A stretch of DNA of 64,000 bases. It comes from an uncultured Bacteroidota bacterium. Lineage in GTDB: Bacteria; Bacteroidota; Bacteroidia; Flavobacteriales; Schleiferiaceae. Below, piece by piece: positions 33,537 to 41,861 of this stretch. The notes beneath the pieces were generated by a model, which worked only from the letters and a program-made list of their open reading frames with translations, had not been told where the DNA came from and did not search any database. The stretch spans positions 1-64,000 of the forward strand of contig CAJXNI010000004.1 of the NCBI GenBank assembly GCA_913057235.1, read 5' to 3'. Positions within the stretch are counted from its first letter, which is position 1. Every line of letters begins with the position of its first letter. The translations under genes were made by a program, and so were the position numbers.

Positions 33537-34537
33537 AGTGGTTCAACTGCATTTTTCTGACTTTTATTTTTGTAGCCCTGGGCTGTGAGAGGGGGCTGGT
33601 TAGGGAAAACCCCGCCAATACCCCTCAAAATAATTTTGATATTCTATGGAAAACGCTGGATGAACGCTATCCTTTTTTTGAGTTGAAAAACTTGAATTGG
33701 GATTCTGTGTACCAAGTGTATGCACCACAGGTGACGAATCAAATGCAAGATACGGCACTCTTTGCCCTTATGGCTGATATGCTTTTTACCTTGCGAGACG
33801 GCCATGTGAATCTCTCCTCTGAATTTGACCTTAGCAGAAATTGGCAGTGGTACTTAGATTACCCCGAGAATTTTAACTATTCCATAATTGAACGAAACTA
33901 CTTAGGAGACAACTATAAAATTGCAGGTGGCATGCGCTACACCATTTTACCTGGAAATATTGGTTACATCTACTACGGAAGCTTCAGCAGCTCTTTGAAT
34001 ACTGACAATCTCGACTTTGTGTTCACGTTTTTGAGCCAAACACGCGGCCTCATATTTGACATCCGCAATAATGGAGGCGGCTCCTTGAACAACGCGTACC
34101 GCATTGCTGAGCGCCTAAGGCCTGGCGATGCCAAAAGTTGGCTCCGCATCTATAAAAACGGACCAGGAAAGCAGGATTTCACACCTCCCACTCAACTTGA
34201 ACTGAACGGTAATAACAACCTTAAAGGCTATAATGGACGGGTAGTACTTTTAACCAATCGGAAAACCTACTCTGCGGCTAATACGCTGGCTGGCATTTTA
34301 TATGATAATCCAAACTGCTTGCAACTAGGTGACCGTACAGGCGGTGGCGGTGGCATTCCTGCAGATTTTCAGCTGCCCAATGGCTGGGTTTTACGTTTTT
34401 CAGGCAGCCGTGATATTACCAATTCAGGCTTAGATTTTGAGCAAGGCATTCCGCCAACACATCCCCTTGATTTAGACACAGCAGCTTTAGCACAAGGCCG
34501 TGATAACCTGATAGAATCTGCCAAGGATCTCTTTTAA
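33533..34537 (+). CDS. S41 family peptidase, lipoprotein
   Basis: A 334-residue lipoprotein (lipobox VALGC, Cys18) with an S41 C-terminal-processing/tricorn-type protease domain. The motif LRDGHVNL carries His91, which in tricorn-like enzymes belongs to the active site. RGLIFDIRNNGGGS is the conserved strand, and TYSAANTLAGIL carries the probable nucleophile Ser247. GDRTGGGGGIPADFQLPNGW follows where CtpA-type enzymes have the catalytic Lys; no Lys is evident there, so a Ser-His mechanism is more likely than the Ser-Lys dyad. No PDZ domain is visible. It overlaps the upstream gene by 4 bases and ends 3 bases from the convergent carbonic-anhydrase gene. Confidence 0.86.
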   Translation: MKWFNCIFLTFIFVALGCERGLVRENPANTPQNNFDILWKTLDERYPFFELKNLNWDSVYQVYAPQVTNQMQDTALFALMADMLFTLRDGHVNLSSEFDLSRNWQWYLDYPENFNYSIIERNYLGDNYKIAGGMRYTILPGNIGYIYYGSFSSSLNTDNLDFVFTFLSQTRGLIFDIRNNGGGSLNNAYRIAERLRPGDAKSWLRIYKNGPGKQDFTPPTQLELNGNNNLKGYNGRVVLLTNRKTYSAANTLAGILYDNPNCLQLGDRTGGGGGIPADFQLPNGWVLRFSGSRDITNSGLDFEQGIPPTHPLDLDTAALAQGRDNLIESAKDLF

Positions 34538-34540
34538 AAC

Positions 34541-35056
34541 CTATTTCTTAAACCAGCCTGAGTACATGACATAGTTATTGGCGATGCGGTCTACCTCGCC
34601 TTTGAGCAGTTCTGGAGTAATATCTTTTACTTTTTTGGCCGGCACACCAGCATACACGCTACCTTCTTTTATATGCGTGCCCTCCAGCACTACAGCCCCA
34701 GCCGCAATTAAGCTGTTGCTTTCTACCACACAGCCATCCATTACAATGGCCCCCATACCTACCAAAACATTGTCATGCAAAGTACAGCCATGTACCAAGG
34801 CGTTATGTCCAATACTCACCTTATTGCCAATTTTAAGCGCATGTTTTTGATAGGTGCAGTGTAGGGTAGCATTGTCTTGAATATTTACTTTATGCCCTAT
34901 GGTTATGGAGTTTACATCTCCTCGTATAACGGCATTGAACCACACACTGCATTGCTTACCCATAGTAACCTCCCCTACAATGGTGACATTGTCTGCCAAA
35001 AAACAATCTTCTCCTATTTGCGGCTCCTTGCCTCTTACCGCCTTAATTAATGCCAT
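34541..35056 (-). CDS. Gamma carbonic anhydrase family protein (left-handed beta-helix)
   Basis: A 171-residue hexapeptide-repeat protein (PaaY/YrdA type). ATG 35056 is used because the upstream extension (YLAFRGLFFLLSRF) is not family-like. The zinc-binding histidines of gamma-class carbonic anhydrases are present: His66 (ATLHCT), His84 and His89 (SIGHNALVHGC). The catalytic-loop Arg45/Asp47 (VIRGDV) is also there. It may hydrate CO2, but many homologs are inactive or act on acyl-CoA thioesters. It is divergent from the NifU-like gene and convergent with the S41 peptidase gene. Confidence 0.9.
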   Translation of the reverse strand: MALIKAVRGKEPQIGEDCFLADNVTIVGEVTMGKQCSVWFNAVIRGDVNSITIGHKVNIQDNATLHCTYQKHALKIGNKVSIGHNALVHGCTLHDNVLVGMGAIVMDGCVVESNSLIAAGAVVLEGTHIKEGSVYAGVPAKKVKDITPELLKGEVDRIANNYVMYSGWFKK

Positions 35057-35120
35057 ATCAATAGAAATTATAAACCTTGAAAGTAAAAAGAATAAGCCCC
35101 TGAAAGCTAAATAGAGCGTA

Positions 35121-35128
35121 TATCTTTG
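35121..35128 (+). promoter_or_regulatory. -7 box TATCTTTG for the NifU-like gene
   Basis: An exact TAnnTTTG match followed by C. It lies 15 bases before GTG 35143 and supports that start, since it is too far upstream to exclude the short N-terminus. Confidence 0.6.
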
Positions 35129-35142
35129 CAAAAAAAAGTATC

Positions 35143-35802
35143 GTGCAAGATCAGAAAGTTCCCGTAAGTGTATATGCCGAGATGACTCCCAATCCTTCGG
35201 TTCTAAAGTTTGTGGCCAATAAGCGAATCATTGAACTAGACTCTATTGAGTTCAAGAATATTGAGGAAGCTAAACCTTCACCACTTGCCTCTAAATTATT
35301 TCACTTTCCTTTTGTTAAAGAGGTGTTCATTACCGGAAACTACCTGGCCATAACCAAGTATGATATAGTTGAATGGGATGAAATTACCATGGAATTAAGG
35401 GAGCTAATCCGTGATTTTTTAGCCGAGGGAAATACGGTTTTGGATGAAAGCGCCTTACGAAGTGGCGGCTCTGACGGCACCCAGGAAGGAGATGCGGACG
35501 AGGCTCCTCAGGAAGTGCTATCCGCTAATCAACCACATCCTAATGAAAAACCCAAAGACCTTTGGGAGCCCATTGACCATAAAATTGTAGAACTTTTAGA
35601 TGAGTACGTGAGGCCGGCCGTAGCTTCTGATGGTGGAAACATAAAATTCCTGGATCATCAAAATGGCGTGGTGAGCGTGTTATTGCAGGGTGCCTGCAGT
35701 GGTTGCCCCAGTAGCACTATGACTTTAAAACAGGGCATTGAGCAAATGCTACAGCAAATGCTTCCTGGTCAAATCAAATCGGTGCAAGCCGTTAATGGCT
35801 AA
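35143..35802 (+). CDS. NifU-like iron-sulfur scaffold (Nfu type)
   Basis: A 219-residue cytoplasmic protein with an N-terminal Nfu_N domain (AEMTPNPSVLKFVANKRI) and a C-terminal NifU domain (VRPAVASDGGNIKFLDHQNG). The cluster-binding pair is CSGC in GACSGCPSSTMTLKQGI. It receives Fe-S clusters from the SUF system and passes them to client enzymes. An acidic linker (GDADEAPQEV) joins the domains. The GTG start follows the promoter closely; an ATG at codon 14 would truncate the first domain. The stop abuts the convergent desaturase stop with no base between. Confidence 0.9.
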   Translation: MQDQKVPVSVYAEMTPNPSVLKFVANKRIIELDSIEFKNIEEAKPSPLASKLFHFPFVKEVFITGNYLAITKYDIVEWDEITMELRELIRDFLAEGNTVLDESALRSGGSDGTQEGDADEAPQEVLSANQPHPNEKPKDLWEPIDHKIVELLDEYVRPAVASDGGNIKFLDHQNGVVSVLLQGACSGCPSSTMTLKQGIEQMLQQMLPGQIKSVQAVNG

Positions 35803-36915
35803 CTAGGCCAAATTAGGTGCTCTGCTGTATTCCCGTAAGCTGTTCATGTGGGCAGCAATAGCCTCCCTAAAGGTTTTATGCTCATTGTAAGGAATGCTAA
35901 ACTCTTGGGCAGTTTGCTTAACAATTTTGCTTATTTGCGGATAGTGGATGTGGCAGATATTGGGAAATAAGTGGTGCTCTACTTGGTAATTAAGACCCCC
36001 CACATACCAACTTAAAAGCTTGTTTTTACGGGCAAAATTGGAAGTGCTTCTCATTTGATGTTCCATCCAGGCATCATCCATTTTACCACTCATAGGCATG
36101 TTGAAGGAATCTACGTGATCTACAACGTGTGCCAATTGAAAAATGAAACTTAAAACAAAGCCTGCGGTAAAATGCATCAGCACAAAACCCAGCACAACCC
36201 AATACCAAGCCACAGGAATCAGAATTAAAGGTAAGGTAACAAATAGTGTGAAATACAGCAGTTTTGTGGCCACTAAAATTGCCCATTCTCTGCGCTTTTC
36301 CTGCTTGGAAAAGTTGGCAATACCCATCTTCTCATAACGCAAAATTTGAGAGAAATCCTTCATAACTACCCAATTCAAGGTCAACAATCCGTAAAGGAAA
36401 GGAGCATACCAAGCTTGCTTCTTATGCATTTCTTTCCAAGGTTGTGAGGGGTGCAAGCGGATTAAACCACGTGTTTCCAAATCTTCATCTAAACCTTCAA
36501 TATTTGTGTAGGTGTGGTGCAATACATTGTGCTGCAAACGCCAGGTAGTCACGTTTCCACTAATAAGGTAAATACTAGAGCCCAACAGCCGATTCACCCA
36601 TTTTTTAGAATGGTAAGCACCATGCACCGCATCATGCATTACACTCATGCCTATACCGCTCATGCCCAAGCCCATTACAAAAAAGAAGACCAAAGTAAGG
36701 GCCACCCCAGGCTCTAAAGTTAAAAGTGCCAGGTAGGGACCAAAGTAAAAGGTAAACATGGCCAGCGTTTTTAAAAACATGGGAGTGCTTCCTTTTTTGG
36801 AAAGCTTGTTTTCCTTAAAATAGGCGTTAATGCGTTTGCGAAGTACTTTACTAAAAGATTGGGGATTTGGATGGGGGAATTTAACCGTTTTAGGTTCTGC
36901 CGTTGTTTCTATCAT
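35803..36915 (-). CDS. Membrane fatty acid desaturase
   Basis: A 370-residue integral membrane di-iron desaturase, acyl-CoA or acyl-lipid type. The three histidine boxes are HDAVH (94-98), HNVLHH (129-134) and QVEHH near the C-terminus. The Q in the third box (QxxHH) is typical of front-end desaturases, but no cytochrome b5 domain is attached. Hydrophobic pairs flank the boxes (FTFYFGPYLALLTL, VALTLVFFFVMGLGM). It would introduce a double bond into membrane acyl chains using oxygen and an electron donor. Such desaturases help adjust fluidity in cold or marine bacteria. Confidence 0.9.
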   Translation of the reverse strand: MIETTAEPKTVKFPHPNPQSFSKVLRKRINAYFKENKLSKKGSTPMFLKTLAMFTFYFGPYLALLTLEPGVALTLVFFFVMGLGMSGIGMSVMHDAVHGAYHSKKWVNRLLGSSIYLISGNVTTWRLQHNVLHHTYTNIEGLDEDLETRGLIRLHPSQPWKEMHKKQAWYAPFLYGLLTLNWVVMKDFSQILRYEKMGIANFSKQEKRREWAILVATKLLYFTLFVTLPLILIPVAWYWVVLGFVLMHFTAGFVLSFIFQLAHVVDHVDSFNMPMSGKMDDAWMEHQMRSTSNFARKNKLLSWYVGGLNYQVEHHLFPNICHIHYPQISKIVKQTAQEFSIPYNEHKTFREAIAAHMNSLREYSRAPNLA

Positions 36916-36952
36916 TCATTCTTAAATCTGTGGCTAAGATAAGCTAGAACTT

Positions 36953-36960
36953 TAACTTTG
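36953..36960 (+). promoter_or_regulatory. -7 box TAACTTTG for pgi
   Basis: An exact TAnnTTTG match followed by CC, 31 bases before ATG 36992, in the 76-base divergent gap between the desaturase gene and pgi. Confidence 0.6.
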
Positions 36961-36991
36961 CCATTTAATATTAGTGCCACAATAGTTAAAC

Positions 36992-38644
36992 ATGTTAAAG
37001 GACATCAACCCCACTCAAACCGAGAGCTGGCAAAAGTTGAGCCAGCATTTCAATGAAATCAATGCCCTACATTTAAAAGATCTATTCTTAAACAAGCCGC
37101 AGCGTTTTGATGAACTTAGCTTAACGGTGGGGGATTTTTTAGTGGATTTTTCTAAAAATAGAATCACCGTAAAGACTTTGGACTTATTGGAGGAGCTCTT
37201 TGACGAATGCGGTGTTCAGGAGGCCGTCCGGGCACAATTTTCGGGTGAAAAAATTAACGTGACTGAAAACCGGGCAGTACTGCACACCGCTTTACGAAAC
37301 AAATCAAACCAACCGGTTACGGTTGATGGAGAGAATGTGATGCCGGCCATTAACGGGGTATTGGAACAAATGCAAGATTTTTCAGACTTAATTATCAGTG
37401 GGGCCTGGAAAGGCTTTAGCGGTAAAACCATTAAGCACGTTGTAAATATTGGTATTGGCGGCTCAGACTTAGGGCCTGCCATGGTCTACGAGGCCCTTAA
37501 ACCTTACCATAATCACGTGCAATGCCATTTTGTATCCAATGTAGATGGGGGGCATTTAGCCGAAACCTTAAAAGGCCTGGATCCAGAGCAAACCCTTTTT
37601 ATAATTGCCAGTAAAACCTTTACCACCCAAGAAACCATGACCAATGCGCATAGCGCCAGAGCCTGGTTCTTGCGTAGTGAAGCCAGTGAGAGTGATATTG
37701 CTAAACACTTTGTAGCCGTTAGTACTAATCAGGAAAAGGTTGAGGAGTTTGGCATTGATCCTACCAATATGTTTGTTTTTTGGAACTGGGTAGGAGGCCG
37801 CTACTCTTTATGGTCCGCCATTGGGCTTTCACTTTGCTGTGGCTTAGGCTTTAAAAACTTTGATAAGCTGCTTAAAGGGGCGCATACTATGGATCAACAC
37901 TTTTTGGAAGCTCCATTTAAACAGAACTTACCCCAGCTTATGGCGGCCATAGGCATTTGGTACGTAAACTTTTTTGATGCGGAAAGTGAGGCACTTATCC
38001 CTTACAACCAAAATCTGCATCGCTTTGCGGCCTATTTTCAGCAGGGCAATATGGAGAGTAATGGTAAATACGTAGACCGCAAGCGTGAAAAAATCAATTA
38101 CCAAACCGGGCCTATTGTTTGGGGTGAACCTGGCACTAATGGTCAGCATGCCTTTTTCCAGCTCATCCATCAAGGTACACGCTTTATTCCGGCTGATTTT
38201 ATTGCATTCGCTCAGAGTGATTACTCAGAAGGAGACCATCAGCCCAAGCTACTGGCTAACTTTTTAGCGCAAACCGAGGCCTTAATGCTAGGGAAAGACC
38301 GTGAGACCGTTGAACGTGAAATGAAGGAAAATGGCTTTAACAAAGAGCAAATAAAGAATATAACGCCCTACCGGGTGTTTGAAGGAAACCGACCCACCAC
38401 TAGTTTTTTGGGCAAAAAGCTAACGCCTGAATCTTTGGGGCAGTTGATTGCCGCTTATGAGCACAAAATTTTTGTACAAGGTGTGGTTTGGAACATTTAC
38501 TCTTATGATCAATGGGGGGTAGAATTGGGCAAGCAATTGGCTAACCAAATTTTACCAGCGCTAAAAGGTGATGCCTCCCTACGCGCCTACTCTGCCAGTA
38601 CACAAGGCTTGGCTAATTTTATTCGTCAAAATAGTCAGGAGTAA
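36992..38644 (+). CDS. pgi: Glucose-6-phosphate isomerase
   Basis: Interconverts glucose 6-phosphate and fructose 6-phosphate in glycolysis and gluconeogenesis. The 550-residue length is normal for the long form. Signatures seen are [55 protein letters not shown] and, with the catalytic Glu/His region, [18 protein letters not shown]. Near the C-terminus [16 protein letters not shown] carries the conserved Lys. It is a stand-alone gene with its own promoter; a lipoprotein gene follows 39 bases later. Nothing unusual. Confidence 0.97.
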   Translation: MLKDINPTQTESWQKLSQHFNEINALHLKDLFLNKPQRFDELSLTVGDFLVDFSKNRITVKTLDLLEELFDECGVQEAVRAQFSGEKINVTENRAVLHTALRNKSNQPVTVDGENVMPAINGVLEQMQDFSDLIISGAWKGFSGKTIKHVVNIGIGGSDLGPAMVYEALKPYHNHVQCHFVSNVDGGHLAETLKGLDPEQTLFIIASKTFTTQETMTNAHSARAWFLRSEASESDIAKHFVAVSTNQEKVEEFGIDPTNMFVFWNWVGGRYSLWSAIGLSLCCGLGFKNFDKLLKGAHTMDQHFLEAPFKQNLPQLMAAIGIWYVNFFDAESEALIPYNQNLHRFAAYFQQGNMESNGKYVDRKREKINYQTGPIVWGEPGTNGQHAFFQLIHQGTRFIPADFIAFAQSDYSEGDHQPKLLANFLAQTEALMLGKDRETVEREMKENGFNKEQIKNITPYRVFEGNRPTTSFLGKKLTPESLGQLIAAYEHKIFVQGVVWNIYSYDQWGVELGKQLANQILPALKGDASLRAYSASTQGLANFIRQNSQE

Positions 38645-38683
38645 AACACAGATAGTACTTTAGTAAAATATAAGACATACATC

Positions 38684-39553
38684 ATGAAAAATATTTTTTT
38701 GCTTTTTGTTTTGAGCCTAAGCTTATTGGCTTGTAATCAAGATATTAAAGATGAAAACCTAAAGCTCAAAGAAGAAAATGAGCAACTTAAGGCCGAAAGA
38801 AACTATCAAGACACCACCATCAATGAATTTGTGGATGCTTTTGAACAGGTACAGCAAAACCTGGCCGAAATTCGCATGCGTGAAAAATCAATACGGGAAG
38901 CGCAAGGTTCAGGTATTGAAAATAGTGAGGAAGTTAAAGAGCAAATAATGGCTGACATAAAGGCCATTAATGAACTTTTAGAAGAGAATAAAAACACCAT
39001 TACTAAGCTTACTGAGCAGACCAAAAACCAGAGTGGCCGCTTATATAATTTTAAAAAGTTGGTGGCCAACTTAAAGTCGCAATTAGCTTCTAAAGATACG
39101 CAAATAGTGCGACTTAAAGAGTATCTGGCTAATGCCAATTTTAAAATGGAGCAGCTCAACGCCAAGGTAGGGATGCTTACCGAAGAGAAAATGATGCAAC
39201 GCGAAACCATTGAAAATCAGCAAGAAGAAATAAATACTGCTTATTACGCGGTGGGCACTTCCAAAGAACTGGAAGCCAACGGTGTAATTGACAAAGAAGG
39301 CGGCTTTATAGGTATTGGACGCACCAAAACGCTGGCTGACAATTTAAATAAGGAGTATTTTACAAAAATCAACCGCGCTAACACAAAACGTATACCTTTA
39401 GATATTGGTAATAAAGACATTAGAGTAGTTAGTCCCCATCCTACAGCTAGCTACTCCATTAAAAAAGACGATGATAAGGTAACTGCTATTGAAATTGCTA
39501 ATCCAAATGAGTTTTGGAAAAGTACGAAGTTTCTGGTTCTTCTCATTGACTAA
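38684..39553 (+). CDS. Coiled-coil lipoprotein of unknown function
   Basis: A 289-residue lipoprotein (lipobox SLLAC, Cys17). Residues ~20-190 are almost entirely charged heptad-like helix (for example LKLKEENEQLKAERN and LLEENKNTITKLTEQ), predicted to form a long coiled coil. The last ~90 residues form a compact domain (TAYYAVGTSKELEANGVIDKE, GFIGIGRTKTLADN, PHPTASYSI). This whole arrangement recurs in Bacteroidota proteins usually labelled hypothetical. The protein could span part of the periplasm from a membrane anchor. Strong terminator downstream; no clear -7 box upstream, so it may share the pgi transcript. Confidence 0.78.
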   Translation: MKNIFLLFVLSLSLLACNQDIKDENLKLKEENEQLKAERNYQDTTINEFVDAFEQVQQNLAEIRMREKSIREAQGSGIENSEEVKEQIMADIKAINELLEENKNTITKLTEQTKNQSGRLYNFKKLVANLKSQLASKDTQIVRLKEYLANANFKMEQLNAKVGMLTEEKMMQRETIENQQEEINTAYYAVGTSKELEANGVIDKEGGFIGIGRTKTLADNLNKEYFTKINRANTKRIPLDIGNKDIRVVSPHPTASYSIKKDDDKVTAIEIANPNEFWKSTKFLVLLID

Positions 39554-39567
39554 CTTTCGGATATATA

Positions 39568-39607
39568 AGCTAAAACGGCCCCTTTAAATGGGGCTTTTTT
39601 TTTAGCT
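39568..39607 (+). terminator. Rho-independent terminator after the coiled-coil lipoprotein gene
   Basis: GCCCC (39578-39582), loop TTTAAAT and GGGGC (39590-39594) are followed by nine T. An outer pairing AGCTAAAA (39568-39575) with TTTTAGCT (39600-39607) extends the structure and makes it near-symmetric, so it could work in both directions. Confidence 0.88.
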
Positions 39608-39683
39608 TTGCAGATCAATTCTTGCTCAAGGTTTCTGCGTAAATAAGGTTTCTTAAGAGATAGGGTTTGAATGATTTTTTTTC

Positions 39684-40154
39684 ATGAAAATAAGTAACAA
39701 GTCTTTTTTTCTCTTCTTTAGAGGTCTACTTTTTGTCTTACTACTAGTTGTAGTAGGGGATTTTTTTATGGCTAAAATAAATGGCAGCATTGGTCAGTTT
39801 TTCAGAGACTACTACTTTGGATACGGAGCCTTGGGTTTAATACTAATACTAGCTCTTATTCGCATTAACTTCTTCCTCTATGAATCGGATTATGAGGTTA
39901 TCAGCATCAAGTCTAAGTCCTTGGTATTTGGCGTACTAGGCGCGCAAAACCATAGGTATGAGTTTCCAAAAGGGATCTTAGTGAGCTACAAATACAAAGG
40001 TAGACTTACCAAGCAACTCACCCTAAAATTGAAATCTACCAACGGAGATATTCGGGTAAAAAAGTTTAATTTACTTTTTGTTTCCAACCAAAAAATTGAA
40101 AAACTGCTGGAATCTTTAAAGGGCATTGTAGAGCGCAATAAAAGATTGCCATAA
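39684..40154 (+). CDS. Small membrane protein, unknown
   Basis: 156 residues with two predicted transmembrane helices, about 9-29 (FLFFRGLLFVLLLVVVGDFF) and 46-65 (YGALGLILILALIRINFFL). A cytoplasmic ~90-residue beta-rich domain follows (YEVISIKSKSLVFGVLG, GILVSYKYKGRLTKQLTLKLK). The order helix-helix-beta domain resembles bacterial PH-like (bPH) membrane proteins, but no signature is certain. A basic tail ends the protein. It stands between a terminator and a new promoter, so it is probably transcribed alone. No functional assignment. Confidence 0.65.
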   Translation: MKISNKSFFLFFRGLLFVLLLVVVGDFFMAKINGSIGQFFRDYYFGYGALGLILILALIRINFFLYESDYEVISIKSKSLVFGVLGAQNHRYEFPKGILVSYKYKGRLTKQLTLKLKSTNGDIRVKKFNLLFVSNQKIEKLLESLKGIVERNKRLP

Positions 40155-40166
40155 CCCCCTCTTTAA

Positions 40167-40174
40167 TACCTTTG
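40167..40174 (+). promoter_or_regulatory. -7 box TACCTTTG before the four-helix membrane protein
   Basis: An exact TAnnTTTG match followed by CC, 15 bases before ATG 40190. The TTG at 40172 that would open a longer frame lies inside this box and is rejected. Confidence 0.6.
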
Positions 40175-40189
40175 CCAAAAAATTTAAAA

Positions 40190-40618
40190 ATGGCAACAGG
40201 CTTACAGCATCTTCATTCCACACTAGCTTATCTGGTTTTATTAGGCTTAATAATTAGCAGCCTCGTTTTCTTGTTAAAAAGAGGTCAGGGAAATTTCACA
40301 CCAGCCCATAAAAAGTTAGCACTCATCACCTTAATTTTTACACACCTACAATTGGTTATAGGCTTGGTTCTGTATTTTGTGGGGCCATTGGGCTATGCTT
40401 CCCTTCAAGTTGAAAGTGTGATGGCGCAACCTGAGCTCAGACTTTATGCAGTAGAGCATATTAGCATAAACATTATTGGGATTGTACTTATTACCATTGG
40501 GTATTCTAAAGGAAAAAGAGCCAGCACCAGTAAAGCCAAGTTCACCAATCTTGGTGTTTTTTACCTTATAGGTTTAGTGCTCATACTTTCTCGCATACCC
40601 TGGAATGCCTGGTTCTAA
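40190..40618 (+). CDS. Four-helix membrane protein (cytochrome b561-like, unproven)
   Basis: A 142-residue protein with four hydrophobic helices: LAYLVLLGLIISSLVFLL, LALITLIFTHLQLVIGLVLYF, ISINIIGIVLITIGY and LGVFYLIGLVLILSRIPW. His residues at helix ends (LQHLHS, FTHLQL, EHISIN) could bind haem, and homologs in Bacteroidota are often labelled cytochrome B. I see no proof of haem binding. ATG 40190 is used because of the promoter position. It lies 8 bases upstream of hflX and may be cotranscribed with it. Confidence 0.72.
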   Translation: MATGLQHLHSTLAYLVLLGLIISSLVFLLKRGQGNFTPAHKKLALITLIFTHLQLVIGLVLYFVGPLGYASLQVESVMAQPELRLYAVEHISINIIGIVLITIGYSKGKRASTSKAKFTNLGVFYLIGLVLILSRIPWNAWF

Positions 40619-40626
40619 AAAACTAT

Positions 40627-41820
40627 ATGATAGAGGTAAAAAGAAAAACAGACATACGTGAAACCGCTGTACTAATTGGGGTTGTTACCCTGTATCAACC
40701 AGCCGATAAGGTTGACGAATATTTAGATGAATTAGCCTTTTTGGCCGATACGGCTGGGGCCGATGCTCAAAAGCGCTTTGTGCAAAAGCTGGATAAACCG
40801 CACCCCAAAACATTTATTGGCTCTGGTAAAATCAATGAAATTGCCGAGTATGTAAAAGAGCATAAGGTTGACCTGGTCATATTTGATGATGAGCTTTCGC
40901 CCTCTCAAATCAAAAATGTTGAGAAAATATTCAACACTAAGGTGTTAGACCGTACCAATCTCATTTTAGACATTTTTGCCAGCCGCGCTCAAACTTCATA
41001 CGCCCGCACACAAGTAGAGTTAGCCCAATACGAGTACCTACTGCCCCGCCTTACCAATATGTGGACCCACCTTAGTAAACAAAAAGGGGGTATTGGTATG
41101 AAAGGCCCAGGCGAACGGGAAATTGAAACTGACCGCAGAATTATTAGAGACAAGATTAGTCTGCTCAAAAACAAGCTGGCCAAAATTGACAAACAAATGG
41201 CTGTGCAAAGGGGCAATCGCGGTAGTTTAATCAGAGTAGCCCTAGTGGGGTATACCAACGTGGGTAAATCAACCCTCATGAATTTGTTGGCCAAAAGCAA
41301 GGTGTTTGCAGAGAATAAACTCTTTGCCACCTTAGACACCACCGTGCGCAAGGTAGTCATCGGCAACCTTCCATTTCTGCTGAGTGATACCGTGGGCTTT
41401 ATTCGCAAGCTTCCTACTCAATTGGTAGAATCATTTAAATCTACCTTAGATGAAGTACGTGAAGCCGATGTTTTGGTACACGTGATTGATATCTCGCACC
41501 CCAATTTTGAAGAACACTTGCACACCGTTGACCAAACCATCAGTGAAATTGATAAAAATGAAAAGCCCACCCTTTTGGTTTTTAACAAAATAGATGCCTA
41601 CACTTTTGAAGAAAAAGAGGAAGATGATTTAGCACCTAGCACCAAAGCCAATTATACCCTTGATGACTGGAAACGCACCTGGCTGGCTAAAAGTGATCAT
41701 CCTGCCGTATTTATCTCGGCTGCTCAAAAGGAGAACATTGAAGACCTCAAGAACCGACTCTACGAGATGGTTGCTGAAATGCACGCTCAAAGGTTTCCTT
41801 ACAATAACTTTCTGTATTAA
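40627..41820 (+). CDS. hflX: Ribosome-associated GTPase HflX
   Basis: A 397-residue GTPase that binds the 50S subunit and splits or rescues stalled ribosomes under stress. It has the N-terminal HflX domain (TFIGSGKINEIAEYVKEH) and a glycine-rich linker (KGGIGMKGPGEREIETDRR). The G domain has the P-loop GYTNVGKS at 208-215, G3 DTVGF and G4 NKID. A C-terminal helical extension follows. Spacing of 8 bases from the preceding membrane-protein gene suggests cotranscription. Nothing abnormal in the motifs. Confidence 0.96.
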   Translation: MIEVKRKTDIRETAVLIGVVTLYQPADKVDEYLDELAFLADTAGADAQKRFVQKLDKPHPKTFIGSGKINEIAEYVKEHKVDLVIFDDELSPSQIKNVEKIFNTKVLDRTNLILDIFASRAQTSYARTQVELAQYEYLLPRLTNMWTHLSKQKGGIGMKGPGEREIETDRRIIRDKISLLKNKLAKIDKQMAVQRGNRGSLIRVALVGYTNVGKSTLMNLLAKSKVFAENKLFATLDTTVRKVVIGNLPFLLSDTVGFIRKLPTQLVESFKSTLDEVREADVLVHVIDISHPNFEEHLHTVDQTISEIDKNEKPTLLVFNKIDAYTFEEKEEDDLAPSTKANYTLDDWKRTWLAKSDHPAVFISAAQKENIEDLKNRLYEMVAEMHAQRFPYNNFLY

Positions 41821-41829
41821 AACTTTCCC

Positions 41830-41846
41830 ATCGGCTTAAAGCCGAT
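41830..41846 (+). terminator. Short hairpin between hflX and the malic enzyme gene
   Basis: ATCGGCT and its complement AGCCGAT are separated by TAA, 9 bases after the hflX stop. There is no U-tract, so termination is possible but unproven; it may instead structure the malic enzyme leader. Confidence 0.4.
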
Positions 41847-41861
41847 ATTAAACATTGTACT

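Noticed and set aside
34541-35131. Longer frame of the gamma carbonic anhydrase-like protein from 35131
   Set aside because: The extra 25 residues are hydrophobic and not part of the beta-helix family; ATG 35056 matches family starts.
38806-39210. Minus-strand 134-codon frame antisense to the coiled-coil lipoprotein
   Set aside because: It is the shadow of a low-complexity charged coiled coil; Ser/Leu-rich translation without family match.
40172-40189. TTG 40172 start for the four-helix membrane protein
   Set aside because: It overlaps the -7 box TACCTTTG; ATG 40190 follows at the right distance.
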